This document shows, piece after piece, positions 44,750 to 62,399 of a stretch of DNA of 64,000 nucleotides. The notes below the pieces were generated by a model. It was not told the DNA's origin. It worked only from the letters and a program-made list of their open reading frames with translations, and searched no databases. How positions within the stretch are numbered: position 1 is the first letter of the stretch; every line of letters starts with the position of its first letter. The stretch lies in the NCBI GenBank assembly GCA_016946835.1, contig JACVTC010000003.1:691001-755000 (forward strand), read 5' to 3'. Source of the stretch: Neocallimastix lanati (nom. inval.). Lineage: Eukaryota > Neocallimastigomycota > Neocallimastigomycetes > Neocallimastigales > Neocallimastigaceae. Position numbers and translations under genes: made by a program.

Positions 44750-45359
44750 GTTAAAAAAAAATATTTTAAAATATTAATTAAATATAATAATTATAAATAT
44801 TCATATTATTAATGTATTAGCGAATCTTTTCAAAAAAAAAAAAAAAAAAAAAAATTTATTTCTTTTTTTAAATATATATTTTCTATGTAATATCCTGTTA
44901 TATATTAAAATATATAAATGTATAATATTAATAAAGCTTAATAATTAATTTCAAAATTATTTTAATTTTTATTAAAATAATTATTAACCTTTTGTTTAAA
45001 ATAATAATAGGTATAAGTGAAATTTTTATAAAATTAAATAAATAATATTATTAATATTATTTATTTATTAAAAATTACATATAATTTATAAAAATTTTAA
45101 TAATATTTTTATTTTAAAATATTTTTTTTTTTTTTATTAATTTTTTTTATTTTTTTTTAATTTTTTAGTTTATAAAATAATATTATTTAACTATACAGAT
45201 AAAATATTTAATTCTATTTCTTTATATTTAAAATTTTACTTAAAGATATAAATTTTTTTTTTCATATTACTATTTTTAATTTATATATAATAACTTATTT
45301 TAATTATGATTATAAAAAAATTTATATATTATATTATATTATTTTATATTATTTTATAT
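44750..45359. other. Convergent spacer between MFS and DPH5 genes
   Basis: Contains the 3' ends of both genes. AT-rich with A and T tracts (44837-44854, 45122-45136); nothing else seen. Confidence 0.5.
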
Positions 45360-45632
45360 TTAATGATCAGAAATATCAGCATATTTTTCAAAAGTTTCTT
45401 TGTTAATAGCGTATTCCTTTAAAACATCAGCTTCTAAGAAATGCATTTTTCCTGGAATAACAAATGAATGTAATGGTTTACCAAAATCATAAGTAAGTAA
45501 TTCTTCTAAAGTACCAGCAACAATTTTTTGATCAGCACATCCAACACGAGCTAAACCAACACCAATAGTGTTCTTATTGTAAACTATAAATATTTATTTT
45601 TATATTATTAAAATCATTAATTTCATTATTAA

Positions 45633-45693
<61 letters not shown>

Positions 45694-47039
45694 TATAATT
45701 TATTATTTATTTATATTATTTATATATTAATTATTACTATCAAAATACCATTTTCACCATGCTTTTCTTCAACTTCTAATAATTCTTCGACACATTGATT
45801 AATAGTCATATATCTTGGTGGTTCGAATATTTTGTTACCCCTTTTATGAATATATTATTGATAATAATAAATAATTAAATTACTATTATTTTTAATATTA
45901 TATTCAATAAATTTAAAAATATTAATAATAATTACTTGATAAGATTTTCAATAGTTTGTTCCTTAACCTTAATATCTAATAAAATACATAATTCCAAATA
46001 ATAAATAAAATAAAAAGTAACATTAATAACAATAATAATAATAATAATTAGTCTATTATTACAAAATAATTAATTATTAGCTATTCTTTTATTTTTTTTT
46101 TAAAAAAAAAACTTATATATATATAAGTATAGATATGTTAAAAAAAAAGGATAAATCATTTATATTTTAAAATTTATACCTAATAAACATAAAGTGTGAA
46201 GACCAATATCACGGTTAGCTTTAATTTTTGGATAAAAACTATCTGGTCTCCAAGTTTCTGTGAAAAATACAATTGAAACAGTTTGACCGTAATTATATAA
46301 TTGTAAACCACAACAACCAATAGCATTCATAATAGAAGCATTATGAATAGTTTTAACTTCAATATTTTGAGAACGGGCACGAAGAACTAAATCAGAGTGT
46401 GTAGTGGCACTAATATATTTTAAAATTTATACATTTAATAATATATTAACTTTCATAATTATAAAACTAATATTTATTTTATTATATATAAATCTAACTT
46501 TTTTTATTACCCAAATGGATCACCAACAACTAAAAAGGCAACATTAACCTTATCAGCATCCTTTAAAATAGTATCAGAATCAGATTCAACCATATCACGA
46601 TCAGCAAGAATAACTTCATGTCCATATAATTTTTCCTTTTTTTATTATATTATAAATGTATAAAAATAAAATTTAATATATTTTTTACAAATTTAATGAA
46701 TTTCTATTTAATATATATATATTAAATATATATTTTAACAATTAATAACAATTAAACAAAATTTAATAATTATTTATTATATTATAATTTCAATTTTAAT
46801 TTTAATTTTAATTTTAAAAATTATTAAAAAAAATAATTAAATTAATTTTAATTTTAATTTAATTATTTTTTTTAATTATTTTTATAAAGATTAATTCATA
46901 CTAATTTCTCTTTATCGACCATTAAGATACTAGTGTAAGCTTCTAAATAAATTCTTTCACAAGATTTAACAGCTTCCAAACCCTTTAAAGTAATATCATA
47001 TTCATCAGATAAACCAAGACCAATTACGTAGAATACCAT
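45360..47039 (-). CDS. DPH5: Diphthine methyl ester synthase (DPH5)
   Basis: DPH5 is the S-adenosylmethionine-dependent methyltransferase of diphthamide synthesis, acting on the modified histidine of elongation factor 2 in the cytosol. The gene starts [20 protein letters not shown] (the conserved N-terminal glycine motif of this tetrapyrrole-methylase-fold family), followed by [12 protein letters not shown] and [12 protein letters not shown]. The next exon has [20 protein letters not shown], the hallmark GDPFGATTH segment, and then [20 protein letters not shown] and [16 protein letters not shown]-terminal exons give [40 protein letters not shown] and [20 protein letters not shown] before TAA. 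Every block matches eukaryotic DPH5 closely, about 285 residues in all. Six exons are apparent. An (ATT)n run (about 45640-45692) and AT repeats occupy introns. Confidence 0.97.
45640..45692. repeat. (ATT)n array in a DPH5 intron
   Basis: About 17 tandem ATT units. Confidence 0.93.
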
Positions 47040-48965
<1,926 letters not shown>

Positions 48966-49887
48966 ATGAAATACTTTACTATACTAACAGTATTGTTAAC
49001 TTTTGTATGTAGTATTAATGCTATTAGCTTCTCGCTTTATGCAGGACAAGAAGGTTCTCCACATGCTGAAAGATGTTTTATTCAACAAATTGGTGCTGAT
49101 ATTTTAGTAGCCGGTACTGTTGCCGTTACTGATGGTGATCACCAAAAAGTTTCTGTTGAAGTAAGTAATAATTAAAATAGTAATTATAATTCAAAAATTA
49201 CTAATAAAATGAAATATATAAATAAATAAATAAATATAAATCATATAATATTTTTGTTAATATGTTAAAATATAATTTTAAAAGATTACTGATAATGTAG
49301 ATGGTGGTAGTTTATACTGGAAGCGTTTAGATATTAAGGATGAAGTTAAATTTTCATTCACTACTGTCAAAAATGAAGAAATTAAAATCTGTTTCAGAAA
49401 TGTTTTAGACAAAGGTAAATTTATTTTTATAAAATATAATTATTTTTAAAATTTAACACATGAGTTAATTAAATTAATAATTTTTAAAAAATATAACAAT
49501 CTAATAATAATGATGGTAATACAAAATTTAAAAATTTAAAAATTTCAATGTTAAATATAAGGTTTCGTTCCTTCTGATCAATATTACAGAAATGTTTTTC
49601 TTTCTGTCGAAACTGGTCCAGAAGCTATGGATTACTCTGAAATTGCTAAAACTGAAAAACTTAAGCCAGTTGAAATTGAACTTCGTAAATTAGAAGGTAT
49701 TGTTGAAAAAATTGTTGAAGATATGGAAAAAATTAAGCAAAAGGAAATTGATTTAAGAAACACCAATGAATCCACCAATGAACGTGTTCATTGGTTCTCT
49801 CTTTGGTCAATTGCTTTCTTAATTTGCTTAGGTTTATGGCAATTATACTACCTTAGAAAGTTCTTCCAAACCAAAAAGCTTATTTAG
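48966..49887 (+). CDS. p24-family cargo receptor (emp24/gp25L/TMED)
   Basis: p24 proteins cycle between ER and Golgi in COPII and COPI vesicles and sort cargo such as GPI-anchored proteins. Three exons (48966-49160, 49285-49414, 49562-49887) give exactly 217 codons, 216 residues. The first ~19 residues are a signal peptide (MKYFTILTVLLTFVCSINA). The GOLD domain follows with both conserved cysteines (HAERCFIQQIG and EIKICFRNVLD). A membrane-proximal coiled coil (PVEIELRKLEGIVEKIVEDM) precedes the single transmembrane helix (WFSLWSIAFLICLGLWQLYY) and a short cytosolic tail, YLRKFFQTKKLI, with the FF motif for COPII and a dilysine for COPI. The tail YLRxFFxxKKLI points to the p24-delta/Erv25-TMED10 branch. 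The spacing and phase of introns are clean. Confidence 0.96.
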
Positions 49888-50335
49888 ATCAATAAAATAT
49901 AATAATATAATAATATATACCTATTTATTTTTATTTCATATTATTTTCTTTTTTTCTTTTTCTTTTTTTTTAATTTTTTTTTCTTTTCTTTTTTATTGTA
50001 ATTTTATATTTTTTTTTTTTAATTTATTCATTTTAATTGCTTATATTTTTTTATTAGGATTCTTAATTTATTCACTTACTCTTCATAAAATATATTTGAG
50101 TAAAAGAAAATATAGATGATTAATGAGTAATAATTTAATATTAATAAAAATTAAAAAAAAAAAAATTAAAAATAAATATAAAAAATAAAAATAAAATAAA
50201 TAAAATAAAATAAAATTTAAATATATATATATTAAAGGAAAAAAAGAAAAGAAAAGAAAAGAAGAAAAAAAAAAAAAAAATAAAAAAAATAAAAAATAAA
50301 AAAAAAAAAAAAAAGAAAATAACATAGTAAACTTT

Positions 50336-50369
<34 letters not shown>

Positions 50370-50787
50370 CAATCATAATTACAAATAAATAAATAAATAA
50401 AATTAAAAAAAAATAAACAAATAAATAAATAATAATTATAATAAAATATAAAATGTATGCCATAAACAGTTATTAAACATTTACTATATATAATTAAAAA
50501 ATAGTAATAATAAAAATTAAAAAATGAAAAATGAATAATAAAAATAAAATAAAAATAAAAATAAAAATAGAAATAGAAATAAGAATAGAAATAAAGATAA
50601 AAAAAGTTAAAATATATATATATATGAATGAAAAAAAAAAAAAAAAAAAAAAAAAGGAAAAGTATTTTTATTTTATTTCCATTAATGTTAAATTAAATTA
50701 TTGTTTATTTGACTTGACCTTTTTATCTTTTCGTTTTTTATTTCAATTTATTAGTTATTTACTTTTATAAAAATAATATTTAAAAGT
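49888..50787. other. Low-complexity spacer after the p24 gene
   Basis: T/C-rich then A-rich sequence, with GAAAA repeats (about 50240-50265), A tracts (50344-50366, 50633-50656) and AAAAAT repeats. Open frames at 50083-50325 and 50531-50770 are composition artefacts. Confidence 0.5.
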
Positions 50788-51190
50788 ATAAGTTTTCTGG
50801 AATCGACTACCTCCTGAATTTATATGGGGTAATTTTTCATCTTCCCAGGGTGTTTTTTTTTTTTTTTTTTTTTTTTTTTCCTATAAATGAAGTTGAATGA
50901 TGTTGCGTTCACTATAGTTAAGTATACCTATTGCTATAGATTATATTATGAATAGTAAAGAGAGAGCTCTTGATCTATAAGAAGATTAGTGTAGTTTGTT
51001 CCCCCCCTTCCCCTTTTCTCGATGATAATAGATCAAGCGGAGTATAGGGAATATCTTTTCATATTAACCTTGGTTAAGTGAGAGAGGTTCCCCTTCCCCC
51101 CAGTAGACGTTTAAAACAGTATATTAAAGAATCCAATGAACGAAACTGAAAAGACCCTATTGTCCTTCTATCATCGTTAATCCCAATCTA
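50788..51190. repeat. Interspersed repeat of unknown class, copy B
   Basis: This is the second copy of the element at 1261-1608. It begins AAGTTTTCTGGA.., shares GACTACCTCCTGAATTT and TATGGGG, and ends GTTAATCCCAATCTA followed by an A-rich tail. It is longer than copy A because of a T tract (50853-50879) and two C-rich patches (51001-51018, about 51089-51102) that copy A lacks. The frame open on minus in copy A is broken here. Confidence 0.7.
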
Positions 51191-51228
51191 AAAATAAAAA
51201 AAAAAAAAAAATAAAAAATAAAAAAAAA

Positions 51229-51406
51229 AGGAATTGAATAAGAAAAAATAATAATCTAACCAACAATTAAATATTTTTAATAATAATAAAATAAAAGTTA
51301 AATATAGATAAAATAAAAAAAAAATAATAAAAAAAAAGATTCATAGGAAATAGTTCTATAACATCTGGATAATTTTTCTTGGGAAATAGTATATAATTAA
51401 ACTGCT

Positions 51407-51445
<39 letters not shown>

Positions 51446-51640
51446 TGCTAGAAAATTATAATAAGTTTCATAATATATTTTCATAATATTACTTTATTTT
51501 TAGTAGATCTTTATATGTATATTATAAATAATATTATTGGTTAAGAACAAAGTAAAAAGAAAAAAAAAAAGGAATTGAATTGAATAAGAAAAAATAATCT
51601 AACCAACAATGAAATAAATAATGATAAAATAAAAATTAAA
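51229..51640. repeat. Diverged direct duplication, ~70-base units
   Basis: Two segments, about 51229-51300 and 51569-51640, both read GGAATTGAAT.., AATAAGAAAAAATAA.., TCTAACCAACAAT and then a run of ATAAAATAAAA. They are in the same orientation, 340 bases apart. Confidence 0.8.
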
Positions 51641-51668
51641 TAAAAAAAATAAAATAAAATAAAAAGAA

Positions 51669-52016
51669 ATAAATAAAAAAAACATAAAAGCTTTATTTTT
51701 ATTTTATTTAACCTTTTCAAGAAGGAATTCTTTGATTTTTTTTCTTTTAGGTTTTATCTTTCTTTCATATATATATATATATGTAAGCATAAACGTATTA
51801 ACATTTTATTTATTTTCTAGAATAATTTCAAAATAATTTAAAATAAATTAAATAAAAAAAAATAAAATAAATAAAAAAAAATAAATAAAAAAAACATAAA
51901 AGCTTTATTTTTATTTTATTTTATTTAACCTTTTCAAGAAGGAATTCTTTGATTTTTTTTTTCTTTTAGGTTTTATCTTTCTTTCATATATATATATATG
52001 TGAACATAAACATATA
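51669..52016. repeat. Direct duplication, ~130-base units
   Basis: Two near-identical copies, about 51669-51800 and 51886-52016. Both contain AACATAAAAGCTTTATTTTT, CCTTTTCAAGAAGGAATTC, TTTGATTTTTTT, CTTTTAGGTTTTATCTTTC and a TATA run ending in CATAAAC. Differences are a few substitutions and run-length changes, so the duplication is recent relative to the surrounding decay. Confidence 0.92.
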
Positions 52017-52055
52017 AAATAATTTAAAATTTTTATTATCAAAACTTTTTTTCTT

Positions 52056-52059
<4 letters not shown>

Positions 52060-52103
<44 letters not shown>

Positions 52104-52140
52104 CTTTTTTATTTTTTATTTTTTTATTTTTTTTTTTTTT
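52060..52140. repeat. Long T-rich homopolymer block
   Basis: More than 40 consecutive T followed by further T tracts broken by single C or A. Confidence 0.9.
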
Positions 52141-53689
52141 ATACTTTAAATTGGACTAAACCTTAACAATTTAAAAAATATTCTATTTATTTAAATTATT
52201 GAATGTCAAAAGATTTCAATCAATGATTAATCTTTATTATTATATTTTAATTTTTAATAATTAAAATAATTATATACTGTTGATTACCATTTACATATAA
52301 CTCTAATCCTGAGTAATATGGAAGTATAGGAACTTATTTCTAAATTTATTTATACACTTTATTTTGACTATTACTTTTTATTTCACTTCACTATTTTAAA
52401 TATTATTATGTTCTAATTGGATAAATAATTTTTTTTTTTTTTTATTAATTCTGTGTTTTTTTTTTTTATTTGTAATATAAAAAATATTTATGTATTTAAT
52501 AAATGAATAAATGAATAAAGATTAAAGTTCGCAATATGCGGCTATAAAACAAAAAAAAAAAAAAAAAAAAATTATATTTTAAAATTCATATATTATTTAT
52601 AATTAAAAAAAAATATTGAAAAAAGAGGAATAAATAAAATTGTATTTTTAAATATTATAAGAAACTAATTAGAAGATAAAAATTACAAATAATAAAATTC
52701 TTAATATATACAAAAATAAATAAGCAATAAAATAAAATTAGTCTAAAATTTTATTACAATTTAGAAGCAATTGATAATATTGAACCTTCTATTTGAAAGA
52801 TGTAAAAAAAAATCTTAAAGATTTTAGAAGAATATAAACAATTATTTGAATCTCAAAATTATTAATTTTTTGAGAAATTTTTAATTAATAAGGATTTATT
52901 AAAAGACAAAAATAAAATTTTATTTATAATTTTTTTTTATCTTTTTTTTTTTTTTTTTTTTTTCTTTTTTTTTTTTTATAACCTTTTTAGAACTATGATA
53001 CAAGTTGCATTTAAAAAAAAAAAAATTTAAATTATCTTATAATTATAAAGATATAATAAATGAATTTATTATATATATATAAATATATAAATTAAATATA
53101 ACACTTAAAATCAAAATGTCATTTATATTTTATTATGTGCTTATTTATTTATTGTAGTGCTTTTCACTTAAGAAATGTCTATTCATCTAAGAATATGTCA
53201 TTACATGTTATTTATAATCATTTTTCTATAATAGTCCTACATCATTGAGAACATTTAACGTTACACTGTATGATACTATTGAATATAATGTTTTTATATT
53301 TAATAAATGTAGCATAATGTATAATGTAATTAAAAACATAGTTGCGATATTTAGGATTCACCCTACATTTGCATTTTCTATATTTTCATGATGAAATCAC
53401 CATAGTATTTAAGTTTGGGTCCAGAAATACTTTTGATTAATGGATCTGACATCATTGAGTTAGAACCAATAAGTGTTAATTAAATTTCAATTTTTATAAT
53501 TTCATATTGAACATATTTGTATTTTATATCCATATATTTGCATTTTCACTTTATGTTTTCATTTTTAGCTATACACTTACATGGTTTATTATTTATTCTT
53601 ATATTATTTCTAATATTTTTACTGAGTATTTCATTTATTAATATTTTTATCCATATAGATTGTATTTGTACATTTTATTAATTTTGAGT

Positions 53690-54770
53690 ATTCGGTTATT
53701 TGCGGTTGATACGGTTATATTTTTCTGATTAATTAATTTCCATGATATTGGACTATTTCCTATTATAAAGATTTATTTCGAAGTAAATCTTTTTTTAATT
53801 TCATCACAATGAAAATCTGTATCACAATAAGCTCTTAAAATTTTCTTTCCATTATAATGGATTGAATAGTTCTTTGTACTTGTAAAGTATTTTAATATCT
53901 GAATACTTGAATTCAAATCAGCTGAAAATCTTGCACCTTGGTTTACTGCAAATGCTCTATCCGGTCATATTTTATGTTGATACATAAAATAGGGATCCAA
54001 TCAATCTTTTATAATCAGTTATGCTAATTTTTCCAGTGTTTTCTCTATTTTTTTTTTTTTTTTTTTTTAATTTTTGCATTAATACATAGTATTCTAGGTA
54101 TTTTAGTATTGTTTATATTATTGTTAGTTAACTTTATTTATTTTTTTTTTCAATATAATCCTTTTGATTAATTAATTTTGTATCCTTTATTTGTTTTAAT
54201 TATATAAATTCAATGATTTTCTTGCTGTTTTATCCGTAGAAACTTTGTATTTATGTTTTATCTTTGTAACAACTTATTATCTTTATTTTTCTCTTGCAAT
54301 AAATATATCATCAGCATAAAGTGGTAGTAATAAGCATAGTTTAATATTTTTATATTTACTAAATAAAGAATTATCTGTATTATATTGAATTAATTCAATT
54401 TTCTTAAGAAAACCAGGAGATTTCGTAAAACCACTGACTTCCATAGAGAGCCTTTTATAATAATCCAGATTTTCCGCAATTAAAATTTTTATCAACGATT
54501 AGAATTTGAACATAAATTTTCTCATCTTGATTAGCGTTCAAGTATACAGCTTTAATATATATTTGTTTTAAAACCCATTTATATATTGAAATAATATAGC
54601 AATTGTTAATCTAAAACTATCCATTTCTATTTTAGGAGAATAGGCATGGGTGTAATCAATTCCTTTAATATTGTGTAAAAAAATCTGACGATCAATCTTT
54701 CTTTATATATACCATTATCTTTAATAGTAAAAACCCATTTTGTAATTTTAGATTTCATTATTAATTATTA
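53690..54770 (-). mobile_element. Decayed Ty1/copia-type retrotransposon polymerase (reverse transcriptase and RNase H remnant)
   Basis: Read on the minus strand, scattered frames show Ty1/copia polymerase in the right order. Near 54740-54490 are KWVFTIKDNGIYKERL, GIDYTHAYSPKIEMDSFRL and LKAVYLNANQDEKIYV. At about 54310-54280 is LYADDIFIA, the reverse transcriptase catalytic motif with a YADD core where copia usually has YVDD. At about 54035-53980 is ITDYKRLIGSLFYVS, and from 53966 PDRAFAVNQGARFSADL and ILKYFTSTKNYSIHY. RNase H-region pieces are RAYCDTDFHC and GNSPISWKLINQKN, ending near 53690. Stop codons and frameshifts interrupt it several times, so it is inactive. No integrase, gag or convincing LTR pair was identified nearby. 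Confidence 0.92.
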
Positions 54771-58546
<3,776 letters not shown>

Positions 58547-61500
58547 ATGTCAAATATATATACAAATATTTCTCCAACAAAAAACACAAATAAAGTGGAA
58601 TTAATGGATGATAGAGATAAAAATCATCATAGATCGAAATCCCTTAATATGCAAACATTAAATAAAGAATTTTCAGAATTGTACGTTCAGTCTGATGTAA
58701 AACATGAAAAGACAAGTATTGAAAAAATTAATGAAATTATTCTTGGAAGCGAAAAATATTTTATACCAGAGAGACCAGCACTTAAAATTAATACTAAAGC
58801 TCAAGAAAAAAAATGTTTTAAAACACCAGTATCAGAAGTTGATTTTAATGAGCTCTTAAGAAGTTTAGATGATTTAACTAATGTAGTTAAAAGCAATAAG
58901 AATAAAATACATAAAGAAGCTATTAAACCGGAAAGTGATGAAAAAAAAGAAGAAAAAAAGGTTGAGGAAAAGGTAGAAGATAAAAAAGTTGAAGAAGAAA
59001 AGATAGAAGAAATGGAAAAGATTGAAGAAAAAGAAAATATAGAAGAAAAGGAAAAGATAGAAGAAGAAAAAATTGAAGATGTAGACATTGAAAATATAAA
59101 TAAAACAATAGGTAAAAAAAAAAAAAAAAAAAAAAGATAAAATAGTATAATTTTATATTTAAAATTTATAAAAACATTTTATATATAATGCTTTATGTGA
59201 TACAAATAATAAATCATATTTTCTTTTAAAAATAATATAAATCAATAACATTATAGAACAAAACTTAAATAATTCTACTAATATTATTGAAAACAATGAA
59301 GTAATTGAGAATAAAGAAAATAGTGAAATTACAAGAAGTGAAGGAATGGAATGTATTAACAAAAATGAGAAATTTAAAGTTCCAGAACTAAAAATTATTA
59401 ATAATTCTAAAGAATTACCTGAAATAACTGTTAATAAACAAATAGAAATTGTAAAAAATGAAAGTGAAATTGGTGAAGAAAATAATAGTAGAATTATTGA
59501 TAATAATAATAAAAATACTATAAATTTATATTCTAAAAATAGAGGATCTATTAATATTGATATTTATATGAATCCTGAAGAGTTTCCAAATACTCCAGTA
59601 ACTCCAATCACTCCAGATCTTCCAGAACAAAATATATCAATTGTTCAAAATGTCAATGAAGTTAATGAAGTCAATAAAGATATAAATGAAGAAATCAATA
59701 AAGAAATCAATGAAGAAGCAAATGAAGAAACCAATATGGGAGTCAACAAAGATGATATTCCATTACCACCAGAATTATCAAAATTCAAATATAGTCACAG
59801 AAAATCAAATTCCGAAGTTAATGTTCCTACAGGAAAATTAAATACATTAGTTCGTCGTACTAATTCTAAAGATAAATTAGATATTTTAAAAAAGGAATAT
59901 GATAAACCTTATTTTGAAGGAAATACAAATATGGAATATTCATTAAAAAATGATGGCTATGATGAAAATGAACTTGAAGAAGAAGAAATTGAAAGTAATC
60001 CAGCTCGTCAAGACTCTATGAGTTATTCAAAAGCTCATATACTTAATAATGGAGATAGAAATAAGTCATTTTTAAACCAAAAAAATAGTAAATCAAATAA
60101 TTTACATAAAAAAACATCTCAAAATAGATTATCACTTAATCGTTCAAGTATAAACTTCCAAGATGCTCAAAATGTAAATGATTTATCTAATCCACCAACA
60201 TCATTTAGTAATGATAATAAGAGCGTTACAAACACAGGTACAATAAATGATGAAAAAGGTAAGGATATTTATTATATCCAACACTTAAATAGAGAAGATG
60301 AAAGTAATCTTGTTCAAGAACAAGATAATAATATAGCTGGTACGTTTAATAGAGATAGTAATGTCAACGATAACGAATTAAATAATGAAAATAATGAAAA
60401 ATTAAATGTGCCATCAGATGATGAAAATAAAAAAGAAAAAGTAAAGAATAATATTGAAGTAATGAAATTCGATGTTCATAGTAGGGACTGTGAAACTAAA
60501 GAAGAAACTAAAAAAGAAGAGGGTAATGTACTTATGACAAATAGGACTAAAGTTAATAATCAACATAATACATATCATGATGAAGAAAAGAAAGGTAATG
60601 AACAAGAAAATCCTGATCATAATATTTATGTTGCTTCTCCTGGAAGAGTAAAATATCAAAGTGCTGTCATATATTCTAAAAGAAATAGTTCCTTAACAAA
60701 ATTCTCTCTAGGAAACCCTAGAACTGGAAACGTGGCTGGTACTAATGTTTCCACTAAGTCAAAATATTATAGGTATTCAATGGCTAGAAATATTCAAACT
60801 TATCATAATGTAGCAGATAAAGGTCCTGTACCTTCTCATCACACTAAACTTACTATTCCTCATTTCAATCCAAATATAATACCAGAGCAACCAGAGCAAA
60901 CGCAAGAACAACAAATTTATAAAGAAAGTTTAGAGAGTGATTCATCACAAAGTACATTATTGATGGAAGGAACAACCGAAACGAATAAAGTCAAAACAAT
61001 CTTTAATAATAGTAATAATAATAATAATGAAAATTATAACAATAACAATAATAATGATAACAATTATAATGATAATGATAATAGTAATGATTATAATATG
61101 AAAAATAGTTTCTTATTTAGAAATAACGGGGAAAATAATAAATCTCATAATATTAGTAACATTAAAAGCGAAATTGAACATATTGAAGAAGAAACTAATG
61201 AATTTCCTAATGAATTTACTAATGATGAATCCCATTTCAATATTAAATCCATTGATTCATATCCAATATCAGTATCAAATTCTGTACCGATAAATATGTC
61301 AAGTGTTTTATATGATTCTGTAGAAAATGATTATCATAGAAACAAGCAAAATAACTTACAAAATAAGTTTAAAAATTCAAAAAATCAACCAGAAATTATT
61401 AAAACTATTAATAGTAGTACTATTCCATTCATATTTAGTAAAGAACATTCTGATTGGGATACCAATATGCATACTATGTCACTCTATGATGAAGATAATC

Positions 61501-61565
61501 CAAAACCAAAAAAGAATAGAAAAGGTTTCAGGAAGACTTTTTCAATTTTTAAGAAAAAAAATTAG
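58547..61565 (+). CDS. Large disordered protein of unknown function, 957 aa
   Basis: Two exons, 58547-59111 and 59257-61565, join in phase (ATAG|AA gives IEQNLNN) and total 958 codons with the stop. The N-terminus reads MSNIYTNISPTKNTNKVELM and has a short possibly structured part (FSELYVQSDVKHEKTSIEKI, VDFNELLRSLDDLTNVVKSN). Residues about 130-190 are Lys/Glu repeats (EEKIEEMEKIEEKENIEE). Then come FPNTPVTPITPDLPEQ, a proline-directed phosphosite-like cluster, two basophilic-kinase-like motifs (HRKSNSEV, VRRTNSKD), RNSSLTKFSLG, an Asn run, and a basic, aromatic C-terminus (KKNRKGFRKTFSIFKKK). The basic-aromatic tail could bind membranes or a partner. No known domain is recognised and no function is assigned. 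Low-complexity minus-strand frames here are shadows. Confidence 0.85.
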
Positions 61566-61974
61566 AAATTGATAAAGAATAAAAAATAAAAAATAAAAAA
61601 TAAAAAATAAAAAATAAAAAAAAAATAAAGAAAAATAAAATACAGTTAAATTAATATAATATATATAAATTAAAATATCAATGAAGTTTTATAGTTAAAT
61701 AATTATAAATAGAAAAAGAAAAATAATAATAATATATTGATTAAAAAAAAAAAAAAAAAAAAAAAGTAAACCAGAAACAAACAAACAAACAAACCAAATT
61801 AAAAGAAAAAAAAAATCGGAATAACATTGTAATTAAATTAATATATATATATATATCAAATATTATTTAATAAAATTTTCAATATTTATATATATAACAA
61901 AAAATATTATTATTAAAAAAAATTTAATTATTACTATCAATAATTTTTATATGATAAATTTAATAATTTAACAA

Positions 61975-62014
<40 letters not shown>

Positions 62015-62357
62015 TTATTTAATAATAGTAATAACAGTAGAAATATAACATATATATTTAAATAATATTATTACAGTTATTATTTATATTAATATAATAA
62101 TATACAAAATTAAAAATAATAATAATAATAATAATAATAATATTAATAATAATATTTTTTAGTAATAATGAAATATGAAATATAGGTTTAGTATTCTAAT
62201 TCTTTATCTATAGTTTGTTTATTATTATCTAAAAAAAAATAATTAAAAATGGTAGAATAAAATAAATTATTTAAATAATTTATATATATTTATAAAAATA
62301 TATAATAGTATTAATATTAATAAAAAATATAATAAAAAATAAATAAGTGAACAAAAT

Positions 62358-62399
<42 letters not shown>

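Noticed and set aside
58801-59108. Ser/Phe-rich minus-strand frames
   Set aside because: They are the reverse complement of the Glu/Lys repeats of the 957-residue protein.
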